From: Lewinellaceae bacterium
Lineage (GTDB): Bacteria; Bacteroidota; Bacteroidia; Chitinophagales; Saprospiraceae
Assembly: GCA_020636215.1 (NCBI GenBank)
Contig: JACJYG010000010.1
Location: 124,001 to 188,000 of the forward strand
Length of the DNA: 64,000 nucleotides
Reading direction: 5' to 3'
Shown here: one piece after another, positions 46,542 to 55,271 of the stretch
Layout of the letters: every line of letters begins with the position of its first letter
How positions within the stretch are numbered: the stretch's first letter is position 1
Made by a program: the position numbers and the translations under genes
Notes under the pieces: generated by a model
Seen by the model: the letters and a program-made list of their open reading frames with translations, nothing else
Databases searched by the model: none
What the model was told of the DNA's origin: nothing

Positions 46542-48365
46542 CTATGATGCCCCGGATCGGGTTAGCGCTTCTTCCAATTCCTGCCGCTGATCCCCGATAA
46601 AGGCCTCAAATTGTTCCCTAAAATACGAAAAAGAAGTTAATGATGTTTGATTTTCCAGGAAGTCCCCCGCTAATGTTAACAGCTTTCCAGCGGCTATTCT
46701 GGATTCATAGCGGTGGAGAATGGCAGACAGGCTGATGTGGGCTTCCGGCAAATTCAAAATTCCCGCCAGGCCGTCACCGAGGATGGCTCTGGCCCGTTCC
46801 CCGATGACAGTAGCATTATCTGCCGGCAAGTCTTCACCAGAGTATAATTTATATAATACAGACAGGATCATCTCGTACTCAGTTAGTTTTTCCTCAGCAA
46901 CAAAATTGGCTAACAAAAATAGAAACTGCTCCAGATCCAGGGGTTGCGCCAGTGCTGCGAGCGCCTCATCTGCGCCTGCCAGGGGGGCCGCTGCTGAGCC
47001 GGCCATTTTTTCCAGGGCGCGGCCTTTCATTTCCTCCTGTACCTGGCTGAAGATCTGCTGTTCCACCTGGGCAGGCAGTGTCCAAAGTTGAAAAAAGGGT
47101 GGTTGTTCCCGGGAGTTCAGCACCTCGAAATCAAATGGGTTGCCTTCGAACTCGGAATAAAAGTGAAGGACTTCGATGGCGTCGGCCAGTTCCTGATAAC
47201 GCATCACCGGCAATAATGCGGCCAACGGGCTCGGATCATCCAGGGAAAGTGTTATGGGCTGCAGGCCTTCGGTAAACTGCCGTTTTGCGGCCTCTTGATC
47301 CAGTAGCAGGGCGGCTTTTTCTTTTTTCTTTTTCGGTTGTACTATTTCCTCACAAAGCCAGAGCGCCTGGTAGGCAGCCGGGAGAAATTCGCGTTCAATC
47401 CGTTCAAAGCAAGCCATTGCCTTGTCCAGTTCATCATTGTAAACAAAGATCATTCCAGCGTAATAGCAGTCTTGGTAAGCCTTTGGCGGTAGGGGAGGAG
47501 CGGCTTCTTTTTTCTTCCAGAACTGCCAGCCGCTATCCTGCTCGGGGGGAAGAAAAGCAGCGGCTTTTTCACGGGCCGGCTGCAAATAAGCTGCATCGGG
47601 TTCGTGGAATTCCCAACAGGCCTGAAGTTGGTAGTAAGCGGCCATAAGGTCCAATTCGCTTTGCAGCGCCTGATATTGATTGAGCTGAACCAGTGCGGTT
47701 GCAGGGTCGCCCATGAGCAGGTGCGCCAGGCCCATCCAAAGCCGGTATTGGCCTTCGGGCAAATCTCCCTTTTGCCGGCGGAGGCTGAGCCAGCTTTGGT
47801 AGGCCAGCAGCGGCGTCGCGTCCTGCATTGTCTGCTTCAGGTATTCACCCCAGCGCTCATAATCCTGAAGGGGCATATAGTTTTGGATGATGCGCCAGGA
47901 GAAGAAGGGGTAGTTGGGCAGCTGGGAGAAGAGGGCAAAATAATTGTTGGCGAACAAGCCTTTGGCGAGGAATTCGCAGCGCTGAAAACAGCGGATGCCT
48001 TCCTCCGGTTTCCCCAGGTGGCTGAGGTAGAGGGCCCCGAGGGCATTCCAGGCACTGGCAAAATCGCGGTCTAAGCGAATGGCCTGTTGGAAGGCTTCCT
48101 GGGCCTGAGGGAAATCTTCCAATTGTTCGAGCGCGACACCCAGGCCGTGCCATGCCGGGGCATAGGATGCATCCCATTGCAGGGCCTGCTGATAGGCCTC
48201 GTAGGCTTCATCGTATTCACCGGCCTGCAGATAGGTGTTGGCCAGGCCGTTCCAGGCGCGGGCGTCTTCTTCATTTTCTGCAATGGCGGCTTCAAAAGCT
48301 TCCTTCGCGGCGGCGTAGTCTCCTTTTTCGTAGAGTGCTTTGGCTTGTTCGAACTGCTCTGGCAT
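46542..48365 (-). CDS. TPR-repeat protein heading the STAND/WD40 cluster
   Basis: The 607-residue product starts with classical TPRs: EQAKALYEKGDYAAAKEAFE, AWNGLANTYLQAGEYDEAYE and AWHGLGVALEQLEDFPQAQE, with further degenerate helices to about residue 350. The C-terminal ~250 residues are helical without a recognised domain. There is no signal peptide, so it is cytoplasmic. It is the first gene of the five-gene minus-strand set and is divergent from the inositol oxygenase gene. TPRs are likely to bind a partner protein of the set. Confidence 0.7.
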   Translation of the reverse strand: MPEQFEQAKALYEKGDYAAAKEAFEAAIAENEEDARAWNGLANTYLQAGEYDEAYEAYQQALQWDASYAPAWHGLGVALEQLEDFPQAQEAFQQAIRLDRDFASAWNALGALYLSHLGKPEEGIRCFQRCEFLAKGLFANNYFALFSQLPNYPFFSWRIIQNYMPLQDYERWGEYLKQTMQDATPLLAYQSWLSLRRQKGDLPEGQYRLWMGLAHLLMGDPATALVQLNQYQALQSELDLMAAYYQLQACWEFHEPDAAYLQPAREKAAAFLPPEQDSGWQFWKKKEAAPPLPPKAYQDCYYAGMIFVYNDELDKAMACFERIEREFLPAAYQALWLCEEIVQPKKKKEKAALLLDQEAAKRQFTEGLQPITLSLDDPSPLAALLPVMRYQELADAIEVLHFYSEFEGNPFDFEVLNSREQPPFFQLWTLPAQVEQQIFSQVQEEMKGRALEKMAGSAAAPLAGADEALAALAQPLDLEQFLFLLANFVAEEKLTEYEMILSVLYKLYSGEDLPADNATVIGERARAILGDGLAGILNLPEAHISLSAILHRYESRIAAGKLLTLAGDFLENQTSLTSFSYFREQFEAFIGDQRQELEEALTRSGAS

Positions 48366-48536
48366 GGATAGGTTGGTTATGCGGTTATTTGGTTTCGGGC
48401 TTTCAGGGGCTTGCTGCTGAGGTGGGTAAAATTAATAGTTTGAGGCCGTTTTGGGAGGCTTTTGGCGTAAATACGAGCGAAATTCCTATTTTTAAGTAGA
48501 AATCTATTGTTCCATTTTCTTGAACACCCTTTGTAT

Positions 48537-49361
48537 ATGGAAACAGTTAAAGCGGAAAAGGAATTTCGCAATTACAACCAGGGAGAAATAACCGCTGCCG
48601 TTCGGGAGCATTACCGGAAAATGCGTAGCCGTCAAACCTATGATTATGTCCGGCGGATGAAGCAAAAATATCTATCCTTCGACAAGCCAATGTACTTGTG
48701 GGATGCGATGGAAAAGCTCAATGCGCTCATTGACGTAAGCGATCCGGATCTTAACCTGCCTAATGTTCAGCACCTCTTACAATCAGCCGAAGCGATCCGG
48801 GAAGACGGCCGGCCGGATTGGATGCAATTGGTGGGCCTGATCCACGACCTGGGAAAAGCCATGTACCTCTGGGGAAGCGATGAGGATGGCACCAGCCAGG
48901 CGGAACAATGGGGCCTGGTGGGCGATGTATTTGTTGTGGGGTGCGCCCTGCCCGATACCTGCGTCTATCCGGAGTTTAATGCGTTGAACCCGGATATGAA
49001 GGACGAGCGGTATAACTCCACCCTGGGCGTCTATGAGCCCGCATGTGGTTTGGATAAGTTGGAACTGGCCTGGGGACACGATGAGTATCTCTATCAGGTA
49101 CTGGCCAATCACCCTGATAATAAGATACCCGAAGCAGGCATGGTCATGATCCGGTATCATTCTTTCTACCCCTGGCATACCGGCGGCAGCTACGATGCTT
49201 TTTTGACAAAAAAAGATGAACAATACAGGGAATGGATCCTGGATTTTAACCGCTACGACTTATACACCAAGAGCCCTAAATTGTATGATCTGGAAGCGGC
49301 AAAAGATTACTATTTACCCATTGCTGAAAAATATCTAGGCGCTGGACCCATTATGTGGTAG
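48537..49361 (+). CDS. Inositol oxygenase (MIOX)
   Basis: MIOX uses a di-iron centre to oxidise myo-inositol to D-glucuronate. The 274-residue product has the family segments RMKQKYLSFDKPMYLWDAME, the HD-type metal site GLIHDLGKAMYLWG, ELAWGHDEYLYQVL and RYHSFYPWHTGGSYD, with LKDFNRYDLYTKS-like ILDFNRYDLYTKSPKL near the end. The ATG at 48537 is chosen because the family-like sequence starts there; the frame opens at 48507. A solute:sodium symporter follows on the same strand, which suggests inositol uptake and oxidation to glucuronate. Confidence 0.92.
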   Translation: METVKAEKEFRNYNQGEITAAVREHYRKMRSRQTYDYVRRMKQKYLSFDKPMYLWDAMEKLNALIDVSDPDLNLPNVQHLLQSAEAIREDGRPDWMQLVGLIHDLGKAMYLWGSDEDGTSQAEQWGLVGDVFVVGCALPDTCVYPEFNALNPDMKDERYNSTLGVYEPACGLDKLELAWGHDEYLYQVLANHPDNKIPEAGMVMIRYHSFYPWHTGGSYDAFLTKKDEQYREWILDFNRYDLYTKSPKLYDLEAAKDYYLPIAEKYLGAGPIMW

Positions 49362-49526
49362 GCATTGATTATACCTGCTTTAATTCTGCAGATGCTTTGC
49401 CCTCAATCCACAGCATCTATAGCCCGTCCTCAGTGCCATCGGCCGGGTAAACATCTATGGTATCACACCAGGCTTTACACAGGAATCGTAGATTCTGGCC
49501 ACAAGAATAACTAACACCGATCCTCC

Positions 49527-51131
49527 ATGGCTCAATTCGCCAGTTTTTTAGCCTTTACTGCCTTGGTCGCCATTTATTCCGGTTGGAAGCTTCGAAAAGA
49601 CCGCCTGGACACTTCCGACGGCTATTTTCTGGGTGGCAGAAGCCTGACCGGAGTCGTGATTGCCGGTTCTATGCTGCTGACGAATATCTCGACGGAGCAT
49701 CTTGTAGGGATGAATGGTTCGGCATACAAGAATGGTGCGATCATTATTGCCTGGGAAGTGACTTCGGCGCTGGCTTTGGTAGCGGCCGCCCTCTATTTTG
49801 CACCCCGCTATTTAAAAATGGGGCTAACGACTATCCCCCAATTTCTGGAAAGACGCTTTGATGGCATGACCAGGACCATTATTGCCCTTTTGCTGATTAT
49901 TTCTTTCGTGGCGACCTTGTTGCCCATTGTTTTGTATACAGGCGCCATTAACATTGAAAGTATATTTGAAATTTCAGCCCTCTTGAACGTGAGTAAAGCA
50001 GAGGGCCTTTGGATAACCGTCATTGTAGTGGGGACGGTGGGCGCCGTTTACGCCATATTTGGCGGGTTGAAAATGGTAGCCTACACCGATACCATCAATG
50101 GCTTTGGTTTGCTCCTGGCGGGCCTGGCGGTACCTATACTGGCGCTTTGGGATATTGGTGATGGCAACCTTTGGGCCGGCCTGGAGGCGGTCTTTCGGAA
50201 TGCTCCGGAAAAATTCAGCGTCATCAGTTGGGAGCCTTCTGTAGGAGAGGGGGCGCGAATGTCTATTTTGCCTTTTGATGTATTGTTTACTGGTTTGATC
50301 ATCAATCAGTTGTACTTCTGGGCTATGCACCAGTCCATTATTCAGCGGGCATTGGGAGCGGTTAGTTTAAAGGAAGCGCAGAAAGGCCTGTTATTTACCG
50401 GTGTTTTAAAAATATTGATCCCTCTGGTGATCGTATTGCCTGGCATTATTGGTTTTTACTATTTCGGGGATTCTCTTTACGGGGCGCAGGACACGGTTTA
50501 TCCGGCTCTTTTAAAACGAGTGCTTCCATATTGGATGGCCGGTTTTTTTGTGGCAGTAGTCATGGGCGCGATTCTGAGTACCTTCAACAGTGCGCTAAAT
50601 AGTGCGGCTACCCTTTTTAGCCTGGGCATTTATAAGCGATATATCTTTCGCGATGCCAGTGAAAAACGCCTGGTTTGGATGGGCAAGATGACGTCGGCTC
50701 TGCTGGCTGTTTTTGCCATCACAGTTGCGCCATTTGTCGCTGAGGCTCCGGAGGGTTTGTACCAGTTGCTGCAACAACTCAATGGTATTTTTTTCATACC
50801 AATGGCGACCGTAATCCTGGCGGGTTTTTTCTTTCCGAAGGTATCCGCTACCGGCGCGAAGGCCGGTTTGTTGTTCGGATTGTGTTTTTACGTCCTACTG
50901 TACTTCATCCTGAAAGTCAACCTGCACTTTGTACACATCTGGGGCCTGGAATTTGTGTTGAACCTCCTGGTGATGCACCTTGTTTCGATGGTTTACCCTC
51001 CCAAAACTACTTTCTCCATCCAGGACATTGGAGTGGTTGATTTGGCACAATGGAAATATGCCAAAGGGTTGAGCTTGTTCCTGGTGGTGGTGACGCTGGC
51101 GGTCTACGTTTTGCTGGGGCAGGTGGGGTGA
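49527..51131 (+). CDS. Sodium:solute symporter (SLC5 family), possibly inositol transporter
   Basis: The 534-residue product has the 13-14 hydrophobic helices of the SSS family and signatures such as SDGYFLGGRSLTG, IAGSMLLTNISTEHLVG and AVYAIFGGLKMVAYTD. Members carry sugars, inositol, proline or other solutes with Na+. Its place 165 bases after inositol oxygenase on the same strand suggests myo-inositol uptake. Substrate by inference only. Confidence 0.85.
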   Translation: MAQFASFLAFTALVAIYSGWKLRKDRLDTSDGYFLGGRSLTGVVIAGSMLLTNISTEHLVGMNGSAYKNGAIIIAWEVTSALALVAAALYFAPRYLKMGLTTIPQFLERRFDGMTRTIIALLLIISFVATLLPIVLYTGAINIESIFEISALLNVSKAEGLWITVIVVGTVGAVYAIFGGLKMVAYTDTINGFGLLLAGLAVPILALWDIGDGNLWAGLEAVFRNAPEKFSVISWEPSVGEGARMSILPFDVLFTGLIINQLYFWAMHQSIIQRALGAVSLKEAQKGLLFTGVLKILIPLVIVLPGIIGFYYFGDSLYGAQDTVYPALLKRVLPYWMAGFFVAVVMGAILSTFNSALNSAATLFSLGIYKRYIFRDASEKRLVWMGKMTSALLAVFAITVAPFVAEAPEGLYQLLQQLNGIFFIPMATVILAGFFFPKVSATGAKAGLLFGLCFYVLLYFILKVNLHFVHIWGLEFVLNLLVMHLVSMVYPPKTTFSIQDIGVVDLAQWKYAKGLSLFLVVVTLAVYVLLGQVG

Positions 51132-51214
51132 GGGAAGGAATGGTTGGATGTCGAATGGTTTGGTAGATATTTTGTGCAGGCTTTTTGTTTTTCCTTTATA
51201 TTTGCATCCAGATT

Positions 51215-51301
51215 GGAGATGTGCCAGAGTGGTTGAACGGGCCGCACTCGAAATGCGGTGTACTCGCGAGGGTACCGGGGGTTCGAATCCCTCCATCTCC
51301 G
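51215..51301 (+). tRNA. tRNA-Ser (CGA anticodon)
   Basis: The sequence folds as a class II tRNA of 87 bases: acceptor stem ggagatg/catctcc, D-arm with tggttgaacgg, anticodon loop ctCGAaa, a long variable arm and the T-loop gttcgaatc. The discriminator is G, as expected for serine. CCA is not encoded (gca follows). The 3' end lies directly before a stem-loop and an insertion-sequence island. Confidence 0.95.
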
Positions 51302-51335
51302 CAAAACTTTTGGATGGGCCGCCATTTTGGCGGCC

Positions 51336-51396
51336 TTTTCAATTAGAAAGGCAGTGGCTGGAGCTCGTTCCCTGCCACTGCCTTTCTAATTGAAAA
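51336..51396 (+). repeat. Perfect 22-bp inverted repeat downstream of tRNA-Ser
   Basis: Arms 51336-51357 and 51375-51396 are exact reverse complements (22 bases, starting ttttcaattagaaaggcagt), with a 17-base loop. It lies 34 bases after the tRNA and 82 bases before the left inverted repeat of the IS66-type element. It may act as a tRNA terminator without a long T-run, or be a relic of a mobile element. Confidence 0.7.
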
Positions 51397-51478
51397 CAGC
51401 CTGCAAGGCCAGCCCGAAAGTTTCGCAACACCCCCGTTCGGGATGGGCATAGCCAATCCCTCTTTTTTCTGTAAGAAC

Positions 51479-53226
51479 GTATCCGCTCAAAACGTAGTGG
51501 CGGCGGATAGCCAAGATATTGAAAAAAGCCGTATACTAGAGTTGTCAAAAGATGCTTGATCCGATCCGCCATATTGACCCTTCGTCCATCAAAGACCAGG
51601 ACACTTTTCGAGACATCGTGAAGTTGTTACTCAACATCGTGGAACAACAATCAGGACAGCTTGAGCAACTTCGCCAAGAGAACCAGGAGTTAAAAGATGA
51701 AATTAACCGTTTAAAGGGAGAACAGGGCCGGCCGAAATTCCCCAAACCTAAAGGGCCTGCAACTAGCGACATTTCCTCGGAAAAACGGCGGCGCAAAAAG
51801 AATCATAAAAAAGGCGAGAAGAAACCTGATATTAATATTGACCGCACCGAATACTGCAAAGTAGATAAATCACTTTTGCCAGAGGATGCCCGATTCAAAG
51901 GTTATGACGATGTGATTCAACAAGAGTTGTGTTTAGTGCGGCGTAATACACTTTACAGAGTAGAACGCTATTATTCTGTCAAGGAGGGCAAATTGTATCG
52001 AGGCCAGCTTCCAGAGGAATACATTGGAGAATTTGGAGCAGGCCTTCAGAGCCTGATGCAACTGTTACACCATGTATGTGATGTGACTCATGGGCGGCTG
52101 GCTGCCTTACTCAACAGCCAAGGTATTGTGATGTCCACCGGCACGATATCCAACGTACTGCTGAGCGGTAAGGCATGGGCTTGTGAAGAACAACGAGCGA
52201 TTTTGCGGGCAGGCATACAGGCTAGCCCTTATACCCAGGCCGACAGCACCAAGAGTGTGGAAAAAGGCCAAGGCAAAGCTACTCAAATCATTGGCGCTGA
52301 GTTTTTCACCGTGTTCTACACCATGGATTCGAAGAGCCGCCTGGATGTGCTGCGCGCCTTTTTGGGCAATCCCCCTGAAGGCTTACCCCTGTGCCTGAAT
52401 GCCACTAGCCGGCAATTATTACGGCATTTTGAGGTGTCTAAAAAGGATAGGCAATTCCTGGAAAAGCATTTTGGCGATGGGCGCCTGTGGGATATTCCAG
52501 CCTTCAGCACTTATTTGCAGAAGCATGCCCCCAAAATCCGGGCGAAGAAGAATATGTACCCCCGGATTTTGGAAAGCCTTGCCTTGGGGCACTATCATGA
52601 GCAGGTGGGTTTTCCGGTGGTAAAATCGCTGCTTAGCGACGATGCGCCGGAGTATCTAAGAATTGCCCTGTGGCTTCACGCTTTGTGCTGGATACACGAT
52701 GCGCGCCATTACAACAAATTAACCCCAAAAATAGAGCTGCACCGTTCTATCAAAGAAGAGTTCCAAAATAAATACTGGCAATTTTACTATCAACTCCTGG
52801 ATTTCAAAGAACTTCCAGCCTCTCGGCAAGAGGCGCAAAAATTAATATTAAAACAGCAATTTGAAAGCCTCTTTAAGCCTTCTACTAATTATTTCCAGCT
52901 TAATGAGTGCATCAGCCGAACCCTGGCAAACAAAGATAAACTCCTGGCAGCCCTAGAGAATCCCGCCTTGCCCCTGCACAATAACGGCATGGAACTGGGG
53001 GCAAGGCGAGTTGTCCGCAAACGGGATATCTCTTTGCACTCTTGGTCAAAAACCGGCACCAAAGTCAGGGATGCTTTTATGTCCATTGTGGAAACTGCCA
53101 ACAAACTCGGGGTCAACGCCATGGAGTACATCGCCGACAGGATTTCCCAAAAGCATGACATGCCTCATTTGGCTGATTTGGTGCGTCAGGCCTATGCCTG
53201 AATGCCACTACGTTTTGAGCGGATAC
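51479..53226 (+). mobile_element. IS66-family insertion sequence (single-gene type)
   Basis: The 1748-bp element has perfect 23-bp terminal inverted repeats: 51479-51501 (gtatccgctcaaaacgtag and four more bases) and 53204-53226. Both ends are flanked by gtaagaac (51471-51478 and 53227-53234), an 8-bp target duplication typical of IS66. It carries only the large transposase, as in the ISBst12-like subgroup without tnpA and tnpB. The perfect ends and intact gene suggest a recent insertion. Confidence 0.9.
51552..53201 (+). CDS. IS66-type transposase (TnpC-like)
   Basis: The 549-residue product has an N-terminal coiled coil (LLNIVEQQSGQLEQLRQENQ), a basic region and zinc-like domain of the IS66 type, and the catalytic core with TQADSTKSV (first Asp) and GHYHEQVGFPV, HALCWIHDARHY, LENPALPLHNNGMELGARR near the end. 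It fills the element between its inverted repeats. The stop lies just before the right repeat. Integrity suggests activity. Confidence 0.88.
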   Translation: MLDPIRHIDPSSIKDQDTFRDIVKLLLNIVEQQSGQLEQLRQENQELKDEINRLKGEQGRPKFPKPKGPATSDISSEKRRRKKNHKKGEKKPDINIDRTEYCKVDKSLLPEDARFKGYDDVIQQELCLVRRNTLYRVERYYSVKEGKLYRGQLPEEYIGEFGAGLQSLMQLLHHVCDVTHGRLAALLNSQGIVMSTGTISNVLLSGKAWACEEQRAILRAGIQASPYTQADSTKSVEKGQGKATQIIGAEFFTVFYTMDSKSRLDVLRAFLGNPPEGLPLCLNATSRQLLRHFEVSKKDRQFLEKHFGDGRLWDIPAFSTYLQKHAPKIRAKKNMYPRILESLALGHYHEQVGFPVVKSLLSDDAPEYLRIALWLHALCWIHDARHYNKLTPKIELHRSIKEEFQNKYWQFYYQLLDFKELPASRQEAQKLILKQQFESLFKPSTNYFQLNECISRTLANKDKLLAALENPALPLHNNGMELGARRVVRKRDISLHSWSKTGTKVRDAFMSIVETANKLGVNAMEYIADRISQKHDMPHLADLVRQAYA

Positions 53227-53430
53227 GTAAGAACAACATAAATAATTGTATTTCATTTAATTACAAATGTGTCGATGTTCGGGTTTTCCACAAAAACATC
53301 TTCACAGCGGTGCAACCGAAGCGTATTTGGCTGCGCTGCTGGCATTTTGTTAGATTACCAATGGTTATAGATAAATTGGACAAGCAAAAGGACCGGCATT
53401 TTTACAAGGAGCTTACTACCCCTCCGCCCC
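53227..53430. other. Spacer between the IS66 and ISAs1 elements
   Basis: This ~200-base stretch has no credible gene. It begins with the IS66 target repeat gtaagaac and ends with the ISAs1-flanking 11-mer ccctccgcccc (53420-53430), which recurs at 56352-56362. Confidence 0.5.
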
Positions 53431-53656
53431 AAGGGCAGACGCATTAAATCCCCATGATTTGTTCCCTATATTTGTCTGACATTGCACTTTTATTTTGTTT
53501 TCGATGAATACTTATTTTCTCCGGGTATTTTTTCAACAAGCTCAAAGCGAAGCGTAAAATAATAGCAAAGTTCGCAGCAGCATTGTGAGCCCGCTTTCGG
53601 CTTTGGTCTTCTTTGAATTGCACATCTAAGTTTGACTTTACTACTTTTTCCGGGTG

Positions 53657-55027
53657 TCAAGCCACGGCTTGCGTAAGCAAGAACCAAAGGTGGCGAATTT
53701 TGGCGGAATAACTTCCGACATGGGGCTGAAAATGGCTTATCGATAGTTCGGCCTTTCGCCATATCTCCAGCCTCACGGCGGAGAGGACGTCCGAGAAGGT
53801 GACGCCCGTTTTCCGGTACCAGGCCGTGACATTAGGCTGTATCGCGCAGCGCTGGTGTAAGGTGTTTGCCATCAGGCAAACGATAGAGAAAAGGGCCATC
53901 AAGCACGGGGTGGAACGTTCAATGGCCAGATCCGACCATTGCCTCTGGCTTTCCACGCCCAGGTGGCGGCGCACTTCGGCGAAGGTGACTTCAACCCGCC
54001 AGCGGCGCACGAAGAAAGATACGATTTTTTCGGCGGATAATTCCGTGTCGGTGCAAGCCAGCAGTACAGGTTCAAGCCCTCCTTCGGGGTCTTTGACAAG
54101 TACCCATTTGACTTTAACCATCACCTCATTGTTTCTATGCCAGATGGCCACGCCCGAGGTGATCAACATTTCTTTGTGGCGCTTGCCATACCACTCGGAA
54201 AAGATGACGCGCGTCCATTTGATGCGCTTATCGGTGAGCCGCTTTTTCATGTCAAGCAAGCGTTTGCCCTTTGGGGGCTTCGGGCCTGGCTTGCTCTCGG
54301 GCCACTTTTGGGGAGGCAAATGGAACAAGCGGGCGTTGAGCTTCATGCGTACGATCATGCCAATATCCAGGCTTTGAGCGTGCATGAGCAGTTCGTAAAC
54401 GGCAAAAGTGCCGTCTCCTGTCAAATAGATTGGCCGGTTTAATGCAGTAGCGTTGCGGCTCAACCAGGTGATTAATTGCCGGGCCCAATCGGTGAGCTTT
54501 TTGGGTTGCTTACCGCGAGACTTGTAAAAGCGCTCCGAAGGGCAAAGGGCTGTTAACACGGGAAGTGCCCAAAATACGCCAGCTTCCAGCCAGGGCAGGC
54601 CGGTTAGGAGCATCAAAGACAGCCAACGCAGGCCGCTGCATTTGACAAAATGGCTCTTTGAGGAGCGAACCGGGTCACGGTAAATACCCCGCTTTTTGAT
54701 CTTGGCTCCCCAGCGGCGCTCGATCGTATCGTCAAAGCCGAAAACCAAGGCTTCGCCAGGGCCAACAAAAACATCGGCGAGTAGCTTAAGCAGCACCCCC
54801 GACAGCCGCCTAGCGGACCACTTGTCCTGGCTCAGCAGGCGGTGATATTTGGGGAAGCAACGCTCCGCTTGTAAGCCTATGCTCCGCAGCAAGTTGCACA
54901 CCGTGCGGCTGCCCGGGCAAATGATGGCGCCAGTGATCAGTAAAAGGGCTTTTGGCCATACGTCTTTACGGAAAGCCGTAGAAAAAACCGATATTGTGCG
55001 TTGAAATCCTGGTGGTAATGTTAGCAT
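53657..55027 (-). CDS. DDE-type transposase (IS701/IS4-like)
   Basis: The 456-residue product has the catalytic-type motif LVFGFDDTIERRWGAKI, followed by RGIYRDPVRSSKSHFVK and SGLRWLSLMLL, a second acidic strand IYLTGDGTFAVYELL, and a C-terminal YREKIVSFFVRRWRVEVTFAE-like FFVRRWRVEVTFAEVRRHLG with the glutamate. It fills the element and stops six bases inside the left inverted repeat. Family assignment between IS701 and IS4 is by general pattern only. Confidence 0.75.
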   Translation of the reverse strand: MLTLPPGFQRTISVFSTAFRKDVWPKALLLITGAIICPGSRTVCNLLRSIGLQAERCFPKYHRLLSQDKWSARRLSGVLLKLLADVFVGPGEALVFGFDDTIERRWGAKIKKRGIYRDPVRSSKSHFVKCSGLRWLSLMLLTGLPWLEAGVFWALPVLTALCPSERFYKSRGKQPKKLTDWARQLITWLSRNATALNRPIYLTGDGTFAVYELLMHAQSLDIGMIVRMKLNARLFHLPPQKWPESKPGPKPPKGKRLLDMKKRLTDKRIKWTRVIFSEWYGKRHKEMLITSGVAIWHRNNEVMVKVKWVLVKDPEGGLEPVLLACTDTELSAEKIVSFFVRRWRVEVTFAEVRRHLGVESQRQWSDLAIERSTPCLMALFSIVCLMANTLHQRCAIQPNVTAWYRKTGVTFSDVLSAVRLEIWRKAELSISHFQPHVGSYSAKIRHLWFLLTQAVA

Positions 55028-55271
55028 CTCTTGGAGGGTTGGTATACTCCAAGATACTAATCGCCAGGATTTCTTCTCATCATAAGGCTACCCTGTAACA
55101 CTTGGCAATCGGCTGCTCTAACACGTTTCAAGCCAGAGCCCGCTGGGCATGCCTTCGCTAAAGCTCCGGCAGCCGAAGAAAAGCGCACCCTGGCGCCAAT
55201 CGGCACAGGCCCTAGCCTGCCCGGGTTTCGCCCTCGGATGAGGGTCAGCCTCGGACGACGGGTACAGCGCA
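55028..55271 (-). other. Non-coding 5' region of the inserted IS
   Basis: This 244-base stretch between the transposase start and the right inverted repeat has no credible gene. It probably carries the transposase promoter. Confidence 0.4.

Noticed and set aside
51104..51325. Small frames overlapping tRNA-Ser
   Set aside because: They read through the tRNA and its flank and have no protein-like character.
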